A stretch of DNA of 64,000 nt from Pseudonocardia ammonioxydans (GCF_900115005.1 NZ_FOUY01000031.1:1-64000), one strand, 5' to 3'. Numbered from the stretch's first letter, positions 34,248 through 43,349 are shown. The notes: generated from the sequence alone by a model not told the origin. A program made the numbers and translations.

Positions 34248-35624
34248 GTGAGTGAGCGCGCGAACGAACCCGCCGGAGCACCGTCAGAGCCGGAGCAGTC
34301 GCAGGACCGGTCCTGGGGCTTCCGTACCCGCGCCGTGCACGCGGGGACGGTGCCGGACGCCGCGACCGGCTCGCGGGCGGTACCGATCCACCAGACCACC
34401 AGCTACGTCTTCCGGGACACCGACGACGCCGCGGCCCTGTTCGCGCTGCAGAAGTACGGGCTGGTCTACTCGCGGATCGCGAACCCGACGGTGTCCTCGC
34501 TGGAGGAGCGCCTGGCCAGCCTGGACGGCGGGATCGGCGCGGTCTGCACGGCGTCCGGGCAGTCGGCCGAGTTCCTCACGTTCGCCGCGCTCGCCGGGGC
34601 CGGCGACCACGTGGTGGCTGCCGCCGGGCTCTACGGCGGCACGATCACCCAGCTCGACGTGACGCTGCGCCGCTTCGGTGTCGACACCACGTTCGTCCCG
34701 GGCACCGACCCGGCCGACTACGCCGCCGCGATCCGGGACAACACCCGGTTCCTGTTCGCCGAGATCATCTCCAACCCGGGCGGTGAGGTCGCCGACGTCG
34801 CCGGGCTGGCGGAGGTCGCGCACGCGCGCGGGATCCCGCTGATCATCGACGCGACCCTGGCGACGCCGTACCTGTGCCGGCCGCTGGAGCACGGCGCCGA
34901 CATCGTCATCCACTCGGTCACGAAGTTCCTCGGCGGGCACGGCACCACGCTCGGCGGTGTGGTGATCGAGGCCGGGACGTTCGACTGGGGCAACGGCAAC
35001 TTTCCGGGCATGACCGAGCCGGTCCCGTCCTACGGCGGGCTGAGCTGGTGGGGCAACTTCCAGGAGCTCGGGTTCCTGACGAAGCTGCGTGCCGAGCAGC
35101 TGCGCGACGTCGGTGCGACCCTGTCCGCGCACTCGGCGTTCCTGCTGATGCAGGGCGTGGAGACGCTGCCGCAGCGGATGGACCAGCACGTCGCGAACGC
35201 GCAGCGGGTCGCGGAATGGCTGGAGGCCGACCCGCGGGTGGCGTACGTGACCTACCCGGGCCTGCCGTCGCACCCGCACCACGAGCGCGCCCGCCGCTAC
35301 CTGCCGGACGGGCCCGGCGCGGTGTTCGCGTTCGGCGTGGCCGAGCGAGGCTCGCCGAGCGAGCATCGGCACGGGGGACGCGAGGCCGGGGCCCGGTTCA
35401 TCGAGTCGGTACGGCTGTGCAGCCACCTCGCCAACGTCGGTGACGCCCGTACCCTCGTGTTGCACCCGGGATCGACGACCCACCAGCAGCTGACCCAGCA
35501 GCAGCTCGAGCAGGCCGGGGTCCCCGAGGACATGATCCGGATCTCGGTCGGGCTCGAGGACCCCGAGGACATCATCTGGGACCTCGACCAGGCACTCACG
35601 GCGGCGCAGAAGGAGACCTCGTGA
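34248..35624 (+). CDS. metY: O-acetylhomoserine sulfhydrylase (PLP-dependent)
   Basis: MetY makes homocysteine from O-acetylhomoserine and sulfide. The 458-residue Cys/Met-metabolism enzyme has WGFRTRAVHAGTVPDAATGSRAVPIHQTTSYVF at the start, YSRIANPT, the PLP-stacking Tyr in AAGLYGGT, and the PLP Lys in SVTKFLGGHGTTLGG. The long insert DWGNGNFPGMTEPVPSYGGLSWWGNFQELGFLTKLRAEQLRD is typical of MetY rather than MetB. GTG 34248 follows GGGAGGCAGG. The C-terminus includes GSPSEHRHGGREAGARF. It overlaps the CoA-binding gene by four bases. Confidence 0.94.
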   Translation: MSERANEPAGAPSEPEQSQDRSWGFRTRAVHAGTVPDAATGSRAVPIHQTTSYVFRDTDDAAALFALQKYGLVYSRIANPTVSSLEERLASLDGGIGAVCTASGQSAEFLTFAALAGAGDHVVAAAGLYGGTITQLDVTLRRFGVDTTFVPGTDPADYAAAIRDNTRFLFAEIISNPGGEVADVAGLAEVAHARGIPLIIDATLATPYLCRPLEHGADIVIHSVTKFLGGHGTTLGGVVIEAGTFDWGNGNFPGMTEPVPSYGGLSWWGNFQELGFLTKLRAEQLRDVGATLSAHSAFLLMQGVETLPQRMDQHVANAQRVAEWLEADPRVAYVTYPGLPSHPHHERARRYLPDGPGAVFAFGVAERGSPSEHRHGGREAGARFIESVRLCSHLANVGDARTLVLHPGSTTHQQLTQQQLEQAGVPEDMIRISVGLEDPEDIIWDLDQALTAAQKETS

Positions 35625-36112
35625 CCACCACGACCACCTGGCAGAACCCGCCTGCGTGGCGGCGGCAGCAGATCCTGCGCGACACCCGCACCGTCGCGAT
35701 GGTCGGGGCGTCGCCGAACCCCGCGCGGGCCAGCAACTTCGTCGCGACCTACCTGCTCGCGTCCACCGGGTTCGAGGTGTACTTCGTCAACCCGAACGCG
35801 TCGGAGATCCTCGGCCGCCCGGTGTACCCGTCGCTGGCGGAGCTGCCGGTCGTCCCGGACCTGGTCGACGTGTTCCGCAGGCCCGAGGATCTGCCCGGGG
35901 TGCTCGACGAGGTGCTCGGGCTCGACCCGCACCCGCGCACGTTCTGGCTGCAGTTCGGCCTGTTCGACGCCGGCCTCGCCACCCGGGCCGAGGCGGCCGG
36001 GGTCGAGGTCGTCATGGACCGCTGCCTCAAGGTGGAGCACGCCCGCTTCGCCGGTGGGCTGCACCTGGCCGGCTTCAACACCGGTGTGATCACCTCCCGC
36101 CGCCGGGACTGA
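35621..36112 (+). CDS. CoA-binding domain protein (YccU-like)
   Basis: This 163-residue single Rossmann-fold CoA_binding domain protein shows TRTVAMVGASPNPARASNFVATYL, VYFVNPNASEILGRPVYPSLAELP, LVDVFRRPEDLPGVLDEVL and VVMDRCLKVEHAR. Such proteins often follow O-acetylhomoserine sulfhydrylase genes; the role is unknown but a link to methionine or CoA metabolism is suggested. GTG 35621 follows AGGAG and overlaps the metY stop. Confidence 0.92.
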   Translation: MTTTTTWQNPPAWRRQQILRDTRTVAMVGASPNPARASNFVATYLLASTGFEVYFVNPNASEILGRPVYPSLAELPVVPDLVDVFRRPEDLPGVLDEVLGLDPHPRTFWLQFGLFDAGLATRAEAAGVEVVMDRCLKVEHARFAGGLHLAGFNTGVITSRRRD

Positions 36113-36267
36113 CGGGAGGACCCGCCCGGCGTCCGGCCCCGGGTGGCTCGGGGCCGTCCGGGGCCGTCGTCAACCGTGGGGATATCCGCCCGGTCGGCGT
36201 GACAGTGCCCCGGCGGCGGTGAACCGTGAGCGCTCCGACTGCACCGACGCCGCTGCCGGAGGCCGCC

Positions 36268-37671
36268 ATGACCGCCACCGTCGACCACACCGGGGACCTG
36301 CGGGCCAGGATGACGGGTACCGTCGTGGCGCCCGCCGACCCGGGCTACGACGACGCACGCCGGGTCTGGAACGGCGCGGTCGACCGGCGGCCTGCGCTGG
36401 TGGCACGGTGCGCGGACGTCGAGGACGTGGTCGCCGCCGTCGATCATGCCCGCCTCCGCGGGCTGGAGATCGCGGTGCGCGGTGGCGCGCACAACGCGGC
36501 CGGGCACGCGACCGGGGACGGCGTACTGGTGATCGATCTGGCCGCGGTGAACACCGTGACCGTGGACCCGGTGGCCCGGCGGGCCCGGGTCGGTGGCGGC
36601 GCGCTGCTCCGCGACATGGACGCGGCCACCCAGGAGCACGGGCTCGCCGTCCCGGCCGGGGAGGTCGGGCACACCGGCGTCGCGGGGCTGACGCTCGGTG
36701 GCGGATTGGGGTGGCTGACCCGCCGCGACGGCCTGTCGATCGACCACCTGGTCGGCGCGCAGGTCGTGCTGGCCGACGGCCGGGTCGTGCGGGCGTCCGC
36801 CGACGAGCACCCGGACCTGTTGTGGGCCCTGCGTGGTGGCGGGGGCAACTTCGGGATCGTCACCGAGTTCGAGTTCTCCCTGGTCCCGGTCGGCCCACTG
36901 GTCTCGTTCGGGCTGTTCTTCTTCTCCGTCGACGACGGTGCCGCGGCACTGCGGCTGGCCCGTGAGGTGATCCCGGAGCTGCCCGCGACCGTCGGGTTCC
37001 AGATCATCGCGATGTGCGCGCCGCCCGCCCCGTTCGTGCCCGAGGAGCTGCGGCTGCGACCCGGCTGGGCTCTGGTGGTGATCGGGACGACGGGCGAGCA
37101 GCCCGACGCCGACGCCGAGCCCGTGCACGAGCGGATCCGAGCCACCGGTCCGACGCCGCTGTTCGAGTACTGCACACCGATGCCGTACACGGCGCTGCAG
37201 CAGATGTCCGACGAGGACCTGGCCTGGGGCGCGCGCTGCTACGAGAAGGGCTGCTACCTGCCGGGGCTCGAGGACCCCGTGATCGCGGTGCTGGCCGAGC
37301 AGGTGGCCCGGCGGGTGTCCCCGCTGTCCCTGGTGCACGTCTTCGTACTCGACGGTGCCTACAGCGTCGTCCCCGAGGACGCGACGGCGTTCGGCGGTGG
37401 GCGCAGCCCGCGGCTCAACGTGTTCGTGGTCGGGCTCGCCCCGGACCTGGCCGGGCAACCGGCGGAGCGGGACTGGGTGCGGACCTTCCACGGGGCGCTG
37501 GCGCCGTACACGATCGGTTCCGGGGCCTACGTCAACTCGTTGATGGGCGACGACGCCGCGCGCGTGCGGGCCAGCTACGGCGACAAGTACGACCGCCTGG
37601 CCGCGATCAAGGCGGTGTACGACCCGGACAACGTGTTCCACCGGAACGCGAACATCCCACCGCACCGCTGA
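36268..37671 (+). CDS. FAD-linked oxidase with berberine-bridge C-terminus
   Basis: This 467-residue flavoprotein has a PCMH FAD domain: CADVEDVVAAVDHARLRGLEIAVRGGAHNAAGHA (with the His expected to carry the covalent FAD) and VGHTGVAGLTLGGGLGWLTRRDGLSIDHLV. The second covalent site, usually Cys, is His in GHTGVAG, so linkage should be single. The C-terminal BBE motif is YDPDNVFHRNANIPP. Substrates of this family are sugars, alkaloids or secondary metabolites; none is assigned. ATG 36268 has GGAGG five bases upstream; GTG 36226 would add 14 residues. Confidence 0.88.
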   Translation: MTATVDHTGDLRARMTGTVVAPADPGYDDARRVWNGAVDRRPALVARCADVEDVVAAVDHARLRGLEIAVRGGAHNAAGHATGDGVLVIDLAAVNTVTVDPVARRARVGGGALLRDMDAATQEHGLAVPAGEVGHTGVAGLTLGGGLGWLTRRDGLSIDHLVGAQVVLADGRVVRASADEHPDLLWALRGGGGNFGIVTEFEFSLVPVGPLVSFGLFFFSVDDGAAALRLAREVIPELPATVGFQIIAMCAPPAPFVPEELRLRPGWALVVIGTTGEQPDADAEPVHERIRATGPTPLFEYCTPMPYTALQQMSDEDLAWGARCYEKGCYLPGLEDPVIAVLAEQVARRVSPLSLVHVFVLDGAYSVVPEDATAFGGGRSPRLNVFVVGLAPDLAGQPAERDWVRTFHGALAPYTIGSGAYVNSLMGDDAARVRASYGDKYDRLAAIKAVYDPDNVFHRNANIPPHR

Positions 37672-37725
37672 CCCGTACGCACCGGACGGCGCCGCGCCGT
37701 CCCGTCCCCGAGGGGGTAGTCGGAC

Positions 37726-38169
37726 ATGACCACGAGCACTGACGAGATCACGACCCTGGTGCGTCGCCTCGAGGACGCCATGAACTCCCGCCGGCTCGAC
37801 CTCCTCGACGACATCCTCGCGCCGGACTTCCAGCGCCACTGCGAGGCCACACCGGACTTCGACGTCCGCAGCCGGGAGGACTTCAAGGAGTTCCTGCGGT
37901 CGAACACGGAATCGTTCCCGGACAACGTCCAGACGTTCACCCAGGTCGTCGCCGACGGCGACCGGGCCGGCATCTGGGCCACCTACGAGGGCACCCAGTC
38001 CGGCGCACTGGGGCCGTTCCCGGCCAGCGGACGACGGACCCGGTTCGGCTTCGGCGGCGTCCTGCGGGTGGTCGACGGCCGGATCGCGGAACTCTGGGTG
38101 ACCTGGGACAACATGACGATCCTCGGCCAGCTCGGGCACCTACCGGCCGCGGACACCGCGGCCCGGTGA
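37726..38169 (+). CDS. SnoaL-like ester cyclase/polyketide cyclase family protein
   Basis: This 147-residue NTF2-fold protein has RRLEDAMNSRRLDLLDDILAPDFQRH, FKEFLRSNTESFPDN, GDRAGIWATYEGTQSG, and the C-terminal GVLRVVDGRIAELWVTWDNMTILGQLG typical of SnoaL-like proteins. SnoaL itself closes a polyketide ring, but most members have unassigned roles. A GAGGGGG site precedes ATG 37726. It follows the FAD-linked oxidase by 54 bases and may be co-transcribed. Confidence 0.85.
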   Translation: MTTSTDEITTLVRRLEDAMNSRRLDLLDDILAPDFQRHCEATPDFDVRSREDFKEFLRSNTESFPDNVQTFTQVVADGDRAGIWATYEGTQSGALGPFPASGRRTRFGFGGVLRVVDGRIAELWVTWDNMTILGQLGHLPAADTAAR

Positions 38170-38188
38170 CCCGGCCGGGACGGGCAGG

Positions 38189-38473
38189 CTACCGGGACGG
38201 GAGCCGCGCGGACCCGCTCCCGAGCAGGGCGGCCAAGCTGTTCCGGGCGCGCCGCTCGACGCGTTCGGACAGGGCGGCGCCGTCGGACCCGCCCGCGCCG
38301 GCAGCCGCGCGCAGATCGCGGTGGCAGGTCCCCACGATGCGGAGAATGGTGGAACGGTCCACCACGCCGGAGAACCCGGTCATCACCCGGTAGGTGATGT
38401 CGGCGAGTGACGGGCTCGGGGGGTTCGGGGCAGGAGGTTCGGGGGTGTCGTGCGTGGCGGTCGGCCGGCTCAT
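38189..38473 (-). CDS. Small helical protein, possible three-helix-bundle dimerisation domain
   Basis: The 94-residue frame begins MSRPTATHDTPEPP with a Pro-rich disordered part and continues LADITYRVMTGFSGVVDRSTILRIVGTCHRDLRAA... LSERVERRARNSLAALLG. This pattern of three short helices with a conserved gap is seen in small actinobacterial proteins annotated as a three-helix-bundle dimerisation domain; that match is from memory. ATG 38473 has GAGGA eight bases upstream. A function cannot be given. Confidence 0.5.
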   Translation of the reverse strand: MSRPTATHDTPEPPAPNPPSPSLADITYRVMTGFSGVVDRSTILRIVGTCHRDLRAAAGAGGSDGAALSERVERRARNSLAALLGSGSARLPSR

Positions 38474-38596
38474 CTGTGGTGTCCTCGGGGTTGCTGAGGG
38501 CGGGTACCCACGACACCGACGTCCAACCATCGGGCGCCCCGCACCGGCACGACCGGAAGCCCGCCGCTCGACCGCACGAGGGCCCGTGGCCCGGAC

Positions 38597-39046
38597 TCAC
38601 CAGCCGAGCAGCCCGACGAGCAGCGCGTGCAGCACCCAGAACGGGCCGAACGCGAGGGCGACGAGCCCACCGGGGCCGGCCCCGCGCCGGGCCGGGAACA
38701 GCAGTACCACCGCGGTCAGCCCCCACGGCACCAGCAGCGCGAGCCCGCGCAGCGGCCACGACGCCACCCCGGTGAACACCGCCAGCAGCAGCGCCACCAC
38801 GACCCAGCCGGCGCCGGCGGCGATGCACCGGGGCAGCACCGCCCCGAGGGGCGGCGGCGCGGGGTCGCAGTCGTCGACGGCGGCCGGTTCCGGCTCGGTG
38901 CCCGGCGGGTACGGCGGCGCACCCGGCAGCGGGGCGTGCGGCGGCAGCGTCTCGGGATCGAACCCGGACCATCCCGGCGCGCCCTGCCACGACGGCGGCC
39001 GTCCGTCGTCGTCCGGCGGTTCGGTCAGGTCCCGCTCGCCACCCAT
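38597..39046 (-). CDS. Pro-rich membrane protein of unknown function
   Basis: This 149-residue protein has an acidic, Pro-rich cytoplasmic N-terminus (WQGAPGWSGFDPETLPP, then PPYPPGTEPEP) and two or three membrane helices (GWVVVALLLAVFTGVASW, LALLVPWGLTAVVLLFP, LVALAFGPFWVLHALLVGLLGW). No family is recognised. ATG 39046 is preceded by TAGGCT on the minus strand (39054-39059) at seven bases, so the transcript is probably leaderless, which supports the gene being real. Confidence 0.72.
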   Translation of the reverse strand: MGGERDLTEPPDDDGRPPSWQGAPGWSGFDPETLPPHAPLPGAPPYPPGTEPEPAAVDDCDPAPPPLGAVLPRCIAAGAGWVVVALLLAVFTGVASWPLRGLALLVPWGLTAVVLLFPARRGAGPGGLVALAFGPFWVLHALLVGLLGW

Positions 39047-39080
39047 GCCCCCGAGCCTAGGTGCAGTGCCGGCCCGGACG

Positions 39081-40301
39081 TCAGCGTTGCGGCGCGGGCC
39101 GGCGGCCGTAGGTCAGCAGCCGCAGCAGCGTCTCGGCGGGGCCGCGCCGCCCGGCGCGGGCCGACCGGTCCGCGACGAGCACCGTCACCAGCCACACCCC
39201 GGCCCCGCACAGCGTTGCCGCCCACACCGGCAGGCCGGCACCCAGCCCGAGTGTCCAGGCGGCGAACAGGCCCACGAACGCCACGGACTGGGCCAGGTAC
39301 GCCGACAGCGAGCGCTGCCCGGTGGCGACCAGCGCCCGTCCCACCGGCCCGGGACCACCGCGGCGGGCCCACCGGTCCGCGACCAGCCCGGCCACCGCGG
39401 CGTAGCCGGCCCCCGCGGCGTAGCCGGTGAGCGCGTGCAGCGGCCCGAGCAGCAGCGCGATACCCGCCGGCGGGGCCCACACCCCGGCCGCGACCAGCGC
39501 CAGGGGCAGCCCACCGAGCACCCCGGCCGCGATCCCGGCGACGGCGAGCCGGGTCAGGAACCGCCGGTGGCGCCCCGGGGCGGCGAGCCGGCCGCTGCGG
39601 GCCAGCAGCACCCCGAGCGCCGCCGCACCGGCCGACCCCACCGCGCTGAGCAGCAGGTTGCCGAACAGCCACTCGCCGAACCGGTCGCTCGCCGCGGCGA
39701 GCACACCGGGTTCGACCAGCGAGGGTGACGCCGTCTGCGCCGAGTCGGTCAGGGCCACCGGTGCGTACAGCAGCACGGTCAGCGCGATCGTGCCCGCCGC
39801 CGTCGTCACCAGGGCGGTCGTGCTGCCGCGTACCAGCAGGCCCGCGAGCAGCACGGCGAGCAGGCCGTAGGCGGCGACGATGTCGCCGTGCCACAGCAGG
39901 ACCGCGTGTGCCGCCCCGACCGCGAGCAGGGCGGCCCCGCGCCGGCGGACCGTCGCGAGCACCGGGTCGTCGGGCGGTGTGCCGGCCGTCCCCGCCGTCG
40001 TGCGTGCCGCGGGCCCCGGCCCGCCGGTCACCGCGCCGGTGGTGGCGCGGCGGGCGGCCAGCGTCGCGATACCGAACCCGAACAGCAGCGCGAACAACGG
40101 GTAGCCGCGGCCGTCGACCAGGACGAGCTGCACGGCGGCGACGACGGCGTCGGCACCCTGCAGGTCCCGCGGGTAGCCGCGGACGCCGATCCCACGCCCG
40201 GTGACGAACGTGTGCGCGTTGGCGACCGCGATCAGCAGCAGCGCGGCGCCGCGGGCCAGATCGGGGGCGGGGTAGCGGTCGGCCACCGGGAGTCCGCGCA
40301 C
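39081..40301 (-). CDS. DUF418 family membrane protein
   Basis: This 406-residue integral membrane protein has ten or so helices and DUF418/YeiB-like features: YPAPDLARGAALLLIAVANAHTF at the N-terminus, DGRGYPLFALLFGFGIATLAARR, RRGAALLAVGAAHAVLLWHGDIVAAYGLLAVL, and C-terminal GQRSLSAYLAQSVAFVGLF. The family is related to acyltransferase-3 membrane proteins, function unknown. Start GTG 40301 is set by TAGCGT (40309-40314, minus strand) seven bases upstream. It is divergent from mdh. Confidence 0.88.
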   Translation of the reverse strand: MRGLPVADRYPAPDLARGAALLLIAVANAHTFVTGRGIGVRGYPRDLQGADAVVAAVQLVLVDGRGYPLFALLFGFGIATLAARRATTGAVTGGPGPAARTTAGTAGTPPDDPVLATVRRRGAALLAVGAAHAVLLWHGDIVAAYGLLAVLLAGLLVRGSTTALVTTAAGTIALTVLLYAPVALTDSAQTASPSLVEPGVLAAASDRFGEWLFGNLLLSAVGSAGAAALGVLLARSGRLAAPGRHRRFLTRLAVAGIAAGVLGGLPLALVAAGVWAPPAGIALLLGPLHALTGYAAGAGYAAVAGLVADRWARRGGPGPVGRALVATGQRSLSAYLAQSVAFVGLFAAWTLGLGAGLPVWAATLCGAGVWLVTVLVADRSARAGRRGPAETLLRLLTYGRRPAPQR

Positions 40302-40308
40302 CGCACGG

Positions 40309-40314
40309 ACGCTA
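40309..40314 (-). promoter_or_regulatory. -10 box TAGCGT of leaderless DUF418 gene
   Basis: On the minus strand TAGCGT is followed by seven bases and GTG 40301; no Shine-Dalgarno sequence is present. Confidence 0.5.
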
Positions 40315-40386
40315 CCCCGGGTGTGCTTCGTGCCACCTGGAGCGATCCGTGTGCTCCCCGTCGCGGTGCGCCGGGGCCGTCCCGGC

Positions 40387-40392
40387 TAGGGT
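40387..40392 (+). promoter_or_regulatory. -10 box TAGGGT of leaderless mdh
   Basis: TAGGGT is seven bases before GTG 40400. The protein start at that GTG (VSATPVTVTVTGAAGQIG) agrees with the family N-terminus. Confidence 0.55.
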
Positions 40393-40399
40393 CCCTGCC

Positions 40400-41386
40400 G
40401 TGTCTGCTACCCCCGTCACCGTTACCGTCACCGGAGCCGCTGGCCAGATCGGTTACGCGCTGCTCTTCCGGATCGCCTCCGGGCAGCTGCTGGGGCCCGA
40501 CACCCCGGTCAAGCTGAACCTGCTGGAGATCCCGCAGGCCGTCAAGGCCGCCGAGGGCACCGCGATGGAGCTCGACGACTGCGCCTTCCCGCTGCTGCGC
40601 GGCATCGACATCCACGACGACGCCACCGCCGCCTTCTCCGGCGCGAACGTCGCGCTGCTGGTCGGCGCCCGCCCGCGGACCAAGGGCATGGAGCGCGGCG
40701 ACCTGCTCGAGGCCAACGGCGGGATCTTCGGCCCGCAGGGCAAGGCGATCAACGCCGGCGCCGCCGACGACATCCGTGTGCTCGCCGTGGGCAACCCGGC
40801 CAACACCAACGCGCTGATCGCGCAGGCGTCGGCGCCGGACGTGCCCGCCGAGCGGTTCACCGCGATGACCCGCCTCGACCACAACCGCGCGCTGGCCCAG
40901 CTGGCGCGCAAGCTCGACGTCCAGCTCGACGCGATCACGAAGCTGACGATCTGGGGCAACCACTCGGCCACCCAGTACCCGGACCTGTTCCACACCGAGG
41001 TCAACGGCAAGATCGCCGCCGAGCAGGTGGAGCGGGACTGGCTGGAGAACGACTTCATCCCGACCGTCGCCAAGCGCGGCGCCGCGATCATCGAGGCCCG
41101 GGGCGCGTCCTCGGCCGCGTCGGCCGCCAACGCCGCCATCGACCACGTCCACGACTGGGTCAACGGCACCCCGGCCGGTGACTGGACCTCCGCCGCCATC
41201 CCGTCGGACGGCTCCTACGGCGTCCCCGAGGGCATCATCTCCTCGTTCCCGGTGACCTCCGAGAACGGCGAGTGGAAGATCGTCCAGGGCCTGGAGATCG
41301 ACGACTTCTCCCGCGAGAAGATCGACGCCAGCGTCGCCGAGCTGGGCGAGGAGCGCGACGCGGTGCGCAAGCTCGGCTTGATTTGA
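40400..41386 (+). CDS. mdh: Malate dehydrogenase
   Basis: This enzyme oxidises malate to oxaloacetate with NAD in the citric acid cycle. The 328-residue protein is of the cytosolic-type group common in actinobacteria: VTVTGAAGQIGYALLFRIASGQLLGPDTPV, RPRTKGMERGDLLEANGGIFGPQGKAI, VGNPANTNALIA, the catalytic Asp in TRLDHNRAL and His in WGNHSATQYPD. Start and length fit the family (about 329). It is followed by a large perfect hairpin. Confidence 0.97.
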   Translation: MSATPVTVTVTGAAGQIGYALLFRIASGQLLGPDTPVKLNLLEIPQAVKAAEGTAMELDDCAFPLLRGIDIHDDATAAFSGANVALLVGARPRTKGMERGDLLEANGGIFGPQGKAINAGAADDIRVLAVGNPANTNALIAQASAPDVPAERFTAMTRLDHNRALAQLARKLDVQLDAITKLTIWGNHSATQYPDLFHTEVNGKIAAEQVERDWLENDFIPTVAKRGAAIIEARGASSAASAANAAIDHVHDWVNGTPAGDWTSAAIPSDGSYGVPEGIISSFPVTSENGEWKIVQGLEIDDFSREKIDASVAELGEERDAVRKLGLI

Positions 41387-41389
41387 GAT

Positions 41390-41431
41390 CGTGAGTGGTT
41401 ATCGCGGCTCCAGCCGCGATAACCACTCACG
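41390..41431. repeat. Perfect 20-bp inverted repeat (hairpin) between mdh and treZ
   Basis: The left arm GTGAGTGGTTATCGCGGCT (from 41391) and its exact complement (ending 41430) are separated by CC, and one more C:G pair extends the stem. It lies four bases after the mdh stop and includes the treZ stop codon (TGA, 41427-41429 on the minus strand). There is no T-run, so it may be a bidirectional transcript end or processing signal, or a copy of a dispersed palindromic element. Confidence 0.9.
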
Positions 41432-43187
41432 GGCGTACTGCGATCCGGCAGATGGCGAAGGCCTCGGCGGGGACGGTGAACGAGTCGTCCTCGCTGCGGG
41501 TCGGCTCGGAGGCCAGCAGGATCCGGGTGATCGTCGCGCCGAGCGAGAGCGTCACCGGCTCCGAGCCGAGGTTGACCACGACCCGCATCGCACCCCGGTT
41601 CACCACGAGGGTGCGGGCCTGCTCGTGGACGTCGACCATCACCGAGTCCAGCCACGGGTCCGAGAGCTCCGGCCAGGCGCGGCGCAGCGCGATCAGCTCG
41701 CGGTGCATCCGCAGCAGGGTGGCGTGCGGCTCCTGCTCGGCCTCGGCCCAGTCGAGCGTCGAGTCGGTGAACGTCGACTCGGCGTTCGGGTCCGGCACCT
41801 CGTCGGCGGTGCTGACGTCGGACCAGCCGTGGTCGGCGAACTCCTTCGCCCGGCCCTCGCGGACCGCCTGCTGCAGCCCGGGGTCGGGGAAGCGGGAGAA
41901 GAACTGCCACGGCGTGCGGGCACCCCACTCCTCGCCCATGAACAGCATGGGCGTGAACCCGGAGGTGAACAGCAGCGCCGCCCCGCAGGCCAGCAGGCCG
42001 GGGGACAGGGTGTGGGTGAGCCGGTCGCCGGTGGCCCGGTTGCCGATCTGGTCGTGGTTCTGCAGGTAGGTGACCAGGCGTGACCCGGGGATCCGCGCGG
42101 TGTCGATCGGGGCGCCGTGGCTGCGCCCGCGGAACGACGACCAGGTGCCCTCGTGCAGGAACCCGCGGGTGAGCACGTGGGCGAGCCCGTCGAGGCCGGC
42201 CTCGGCGAAGTCGCCGTAGTAGCCCTGGCTCTCGCCGGTGAGCACGGTGTGCAGGCTGTGGTGGACGTCGTCGGCCCACTGGGCGGTCAGCCCGTAGCCG
42301 CCGCCCTCGCGCGCGGTGATCAGCCGGGGGTCGTTGAGGTCGGACTCGGCGATCAGCGACAGCGGGCGCCCGACGTGCGCCTCCAGCGCGGTGACCTCGA
42401 CGGCGAGCTGCTCGAGCAGGTGCTGGGCGCGGCCGTCGCGCAGCGCGTGCACCGCGTCGAGCCGCAGGCCGTCGACGTGGAAGTCGCGCAGCCACATCAG
42501 CGCGTTGTCGATCACGTAGCGGCGGACCTCGTCGGACCCGGGACCGTCCAGGTTCAGCGACGGGCCCCAGATGTTGGAGCCGGCGAAGTAGGGCCCGAAC
42601 CGGTCGAGGTAGGCCCCGGACGGCCCGAGATGGTTGTAGACGACGTCGAGCACCACGCCCATGCCGCGGGCGTGACAGGCGTCGACGAACCGCTTGAACG
42701 CGTCCGGGCCGCCGTAGTTCTCGGTGACGGCGTACCAGGCGACGCCGTCGTAGCCCCAGTTCACCGGGCCGTCGACGGCGTTGACCGGCAGGATCTCGAC
42801 CAGGTCGACGCCCAGGGACACCAGGTGGTCGAGCCTGCCGATCGCCGTGTCGAACGTGCCGCCCTCGGTGAACGTGCCGATGTGCAGCTCGTAGAGCACC
42901 GACCCGGCCAGCGCGCGACCGGTCCAGGCGTCGTCGGTCCACCAGAACGAGTCGTGCTCGTAGACCCGCGACCGCTGGTGGACCCCGCCCGGCTGCCACG
43001 GCGAGCGCGGGTCGGGGAGTGGGCGAGAGTCGTCGTCGAGCAGGAACGCGTAGTCGGTGCCGTGCCCGTGGTCGGGCAGCTCGGTCCGCCACCACCCGCC
43101 CGGTGCGGGCTCCAGCGTGATCCGATCGTCTCCGACCAGGACGCTGACGCGGTTCCTGTCAGGGGCCCACACGGCGAACTCCGTCAC
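41427..43187 (-). CDS. treZ: Malto-oligosyltrehalose trehalohydrolase
   Basis: TreZ releases trehalose from malto-oligosyltrehalose. The 586-residue GH13 protein starts with a carbohydrate-binding beta domain (FAVWAPDRNRVSVLVGD) and has LYELHIGTFTEGGTFD, NWGYDGVAWYAV, the nucleophile Asp in GLRLDAVHAL, the acid Glu in LIAESDLND, and the third carboxylate in LQNHDQIGNRATGDRL. GTG 43187 is assumed. It is downstream of treY and glgX on the same strand, completing the TreX-TreY-TreZ route from glycogen to trehalose. Its stop codon lies inside a hairpin. Confidence 0.96.
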   Translation of the reverse strand: MTEFAVWAPDRNRVSVLVGDDRITLEPAPGGWWRTELPDHGHGTDYAFLLDDDSRPLPDPRSPWQPGGVHQRSRVYEHDSFWWTDDAWTGRALAGSVLYELHIGTFTEGGTFDTAIGRLDHLVSLGVDLVEILPVNAVDGPVNWGYDGVAWYAVTENYGGPDAFKRFVDACHARGMGVVLDVVYNHLGPSGAYLDRFGPYFAGSNIWGPSLNLDGPGSDEVRRYVIDNALMWLRDFHVDGLRLDAVHALRDGRAQHLLEQLAVEVTALEAHVGRPLSLIAESDLNDPRLITAREGGGYGLTAQWADDVHHSLHTVLTGESQGYYGDFAEAGLDGLAHVLTRGFLHEGTWSSFRGRSHGAPIDTARIPGSRLVTYLQNHDQIGNRATGDRLTHTLSPGLLACGAALLFTSGFTPMLFMGEEWGARTPWQFFSRFPDPGLQQAVREGRAKEFADHGWSDVSTADEVPDPNAESTFTDSTLDWAEAEQEPHATLLRMHRELIALRRAWPELSDPWLDSVMVDVHEQARTLVVNRGAMRVVVNLGSEPVTLSLGATITRILLASEPTRSEDDSFTVPAEAFAICRIAVRP

Positions 43188-43284
43188 GGGACCTGATCCT
43201 TCCCCACGGGGCGCCGGGCCCGCTCACCCGGGCGGGCGTGGGCCCGCTCACCCGCGCGGACCAGCCGGGCCCGAACGACCCCCA

Positions 43285-43342
43285 CCGAGATGCGGCTCAG
43301 CGCGAATTGTCGATCTCCGCGCAACGCTGAGCTGCATCTCGG
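43285..43342. repeat. 18-bp inverted repeat with 22-base loop between treZ and treY
   Basis: CCGAGATGCGGCTCAGCG (43285-43302) and CGCTGAGCTGCATCTCGG (43325-43342) pair at 17 of 18 positions. It lies in the 247-base gap between treY and treZ and could act as an RNA hairpin that lowers treZ expression relative to treY, or be a mobile palindromic element. Confidence 0.75.
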
Positions 43343-43349
43343 CGGGATT

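Noticed and set aside
41390..41431. mdh/treZ hairpin as a CRISPR repeat or transposon end
   Set aside because: Only one copy in the window, no spacers, no transposase and no target-site duplication.
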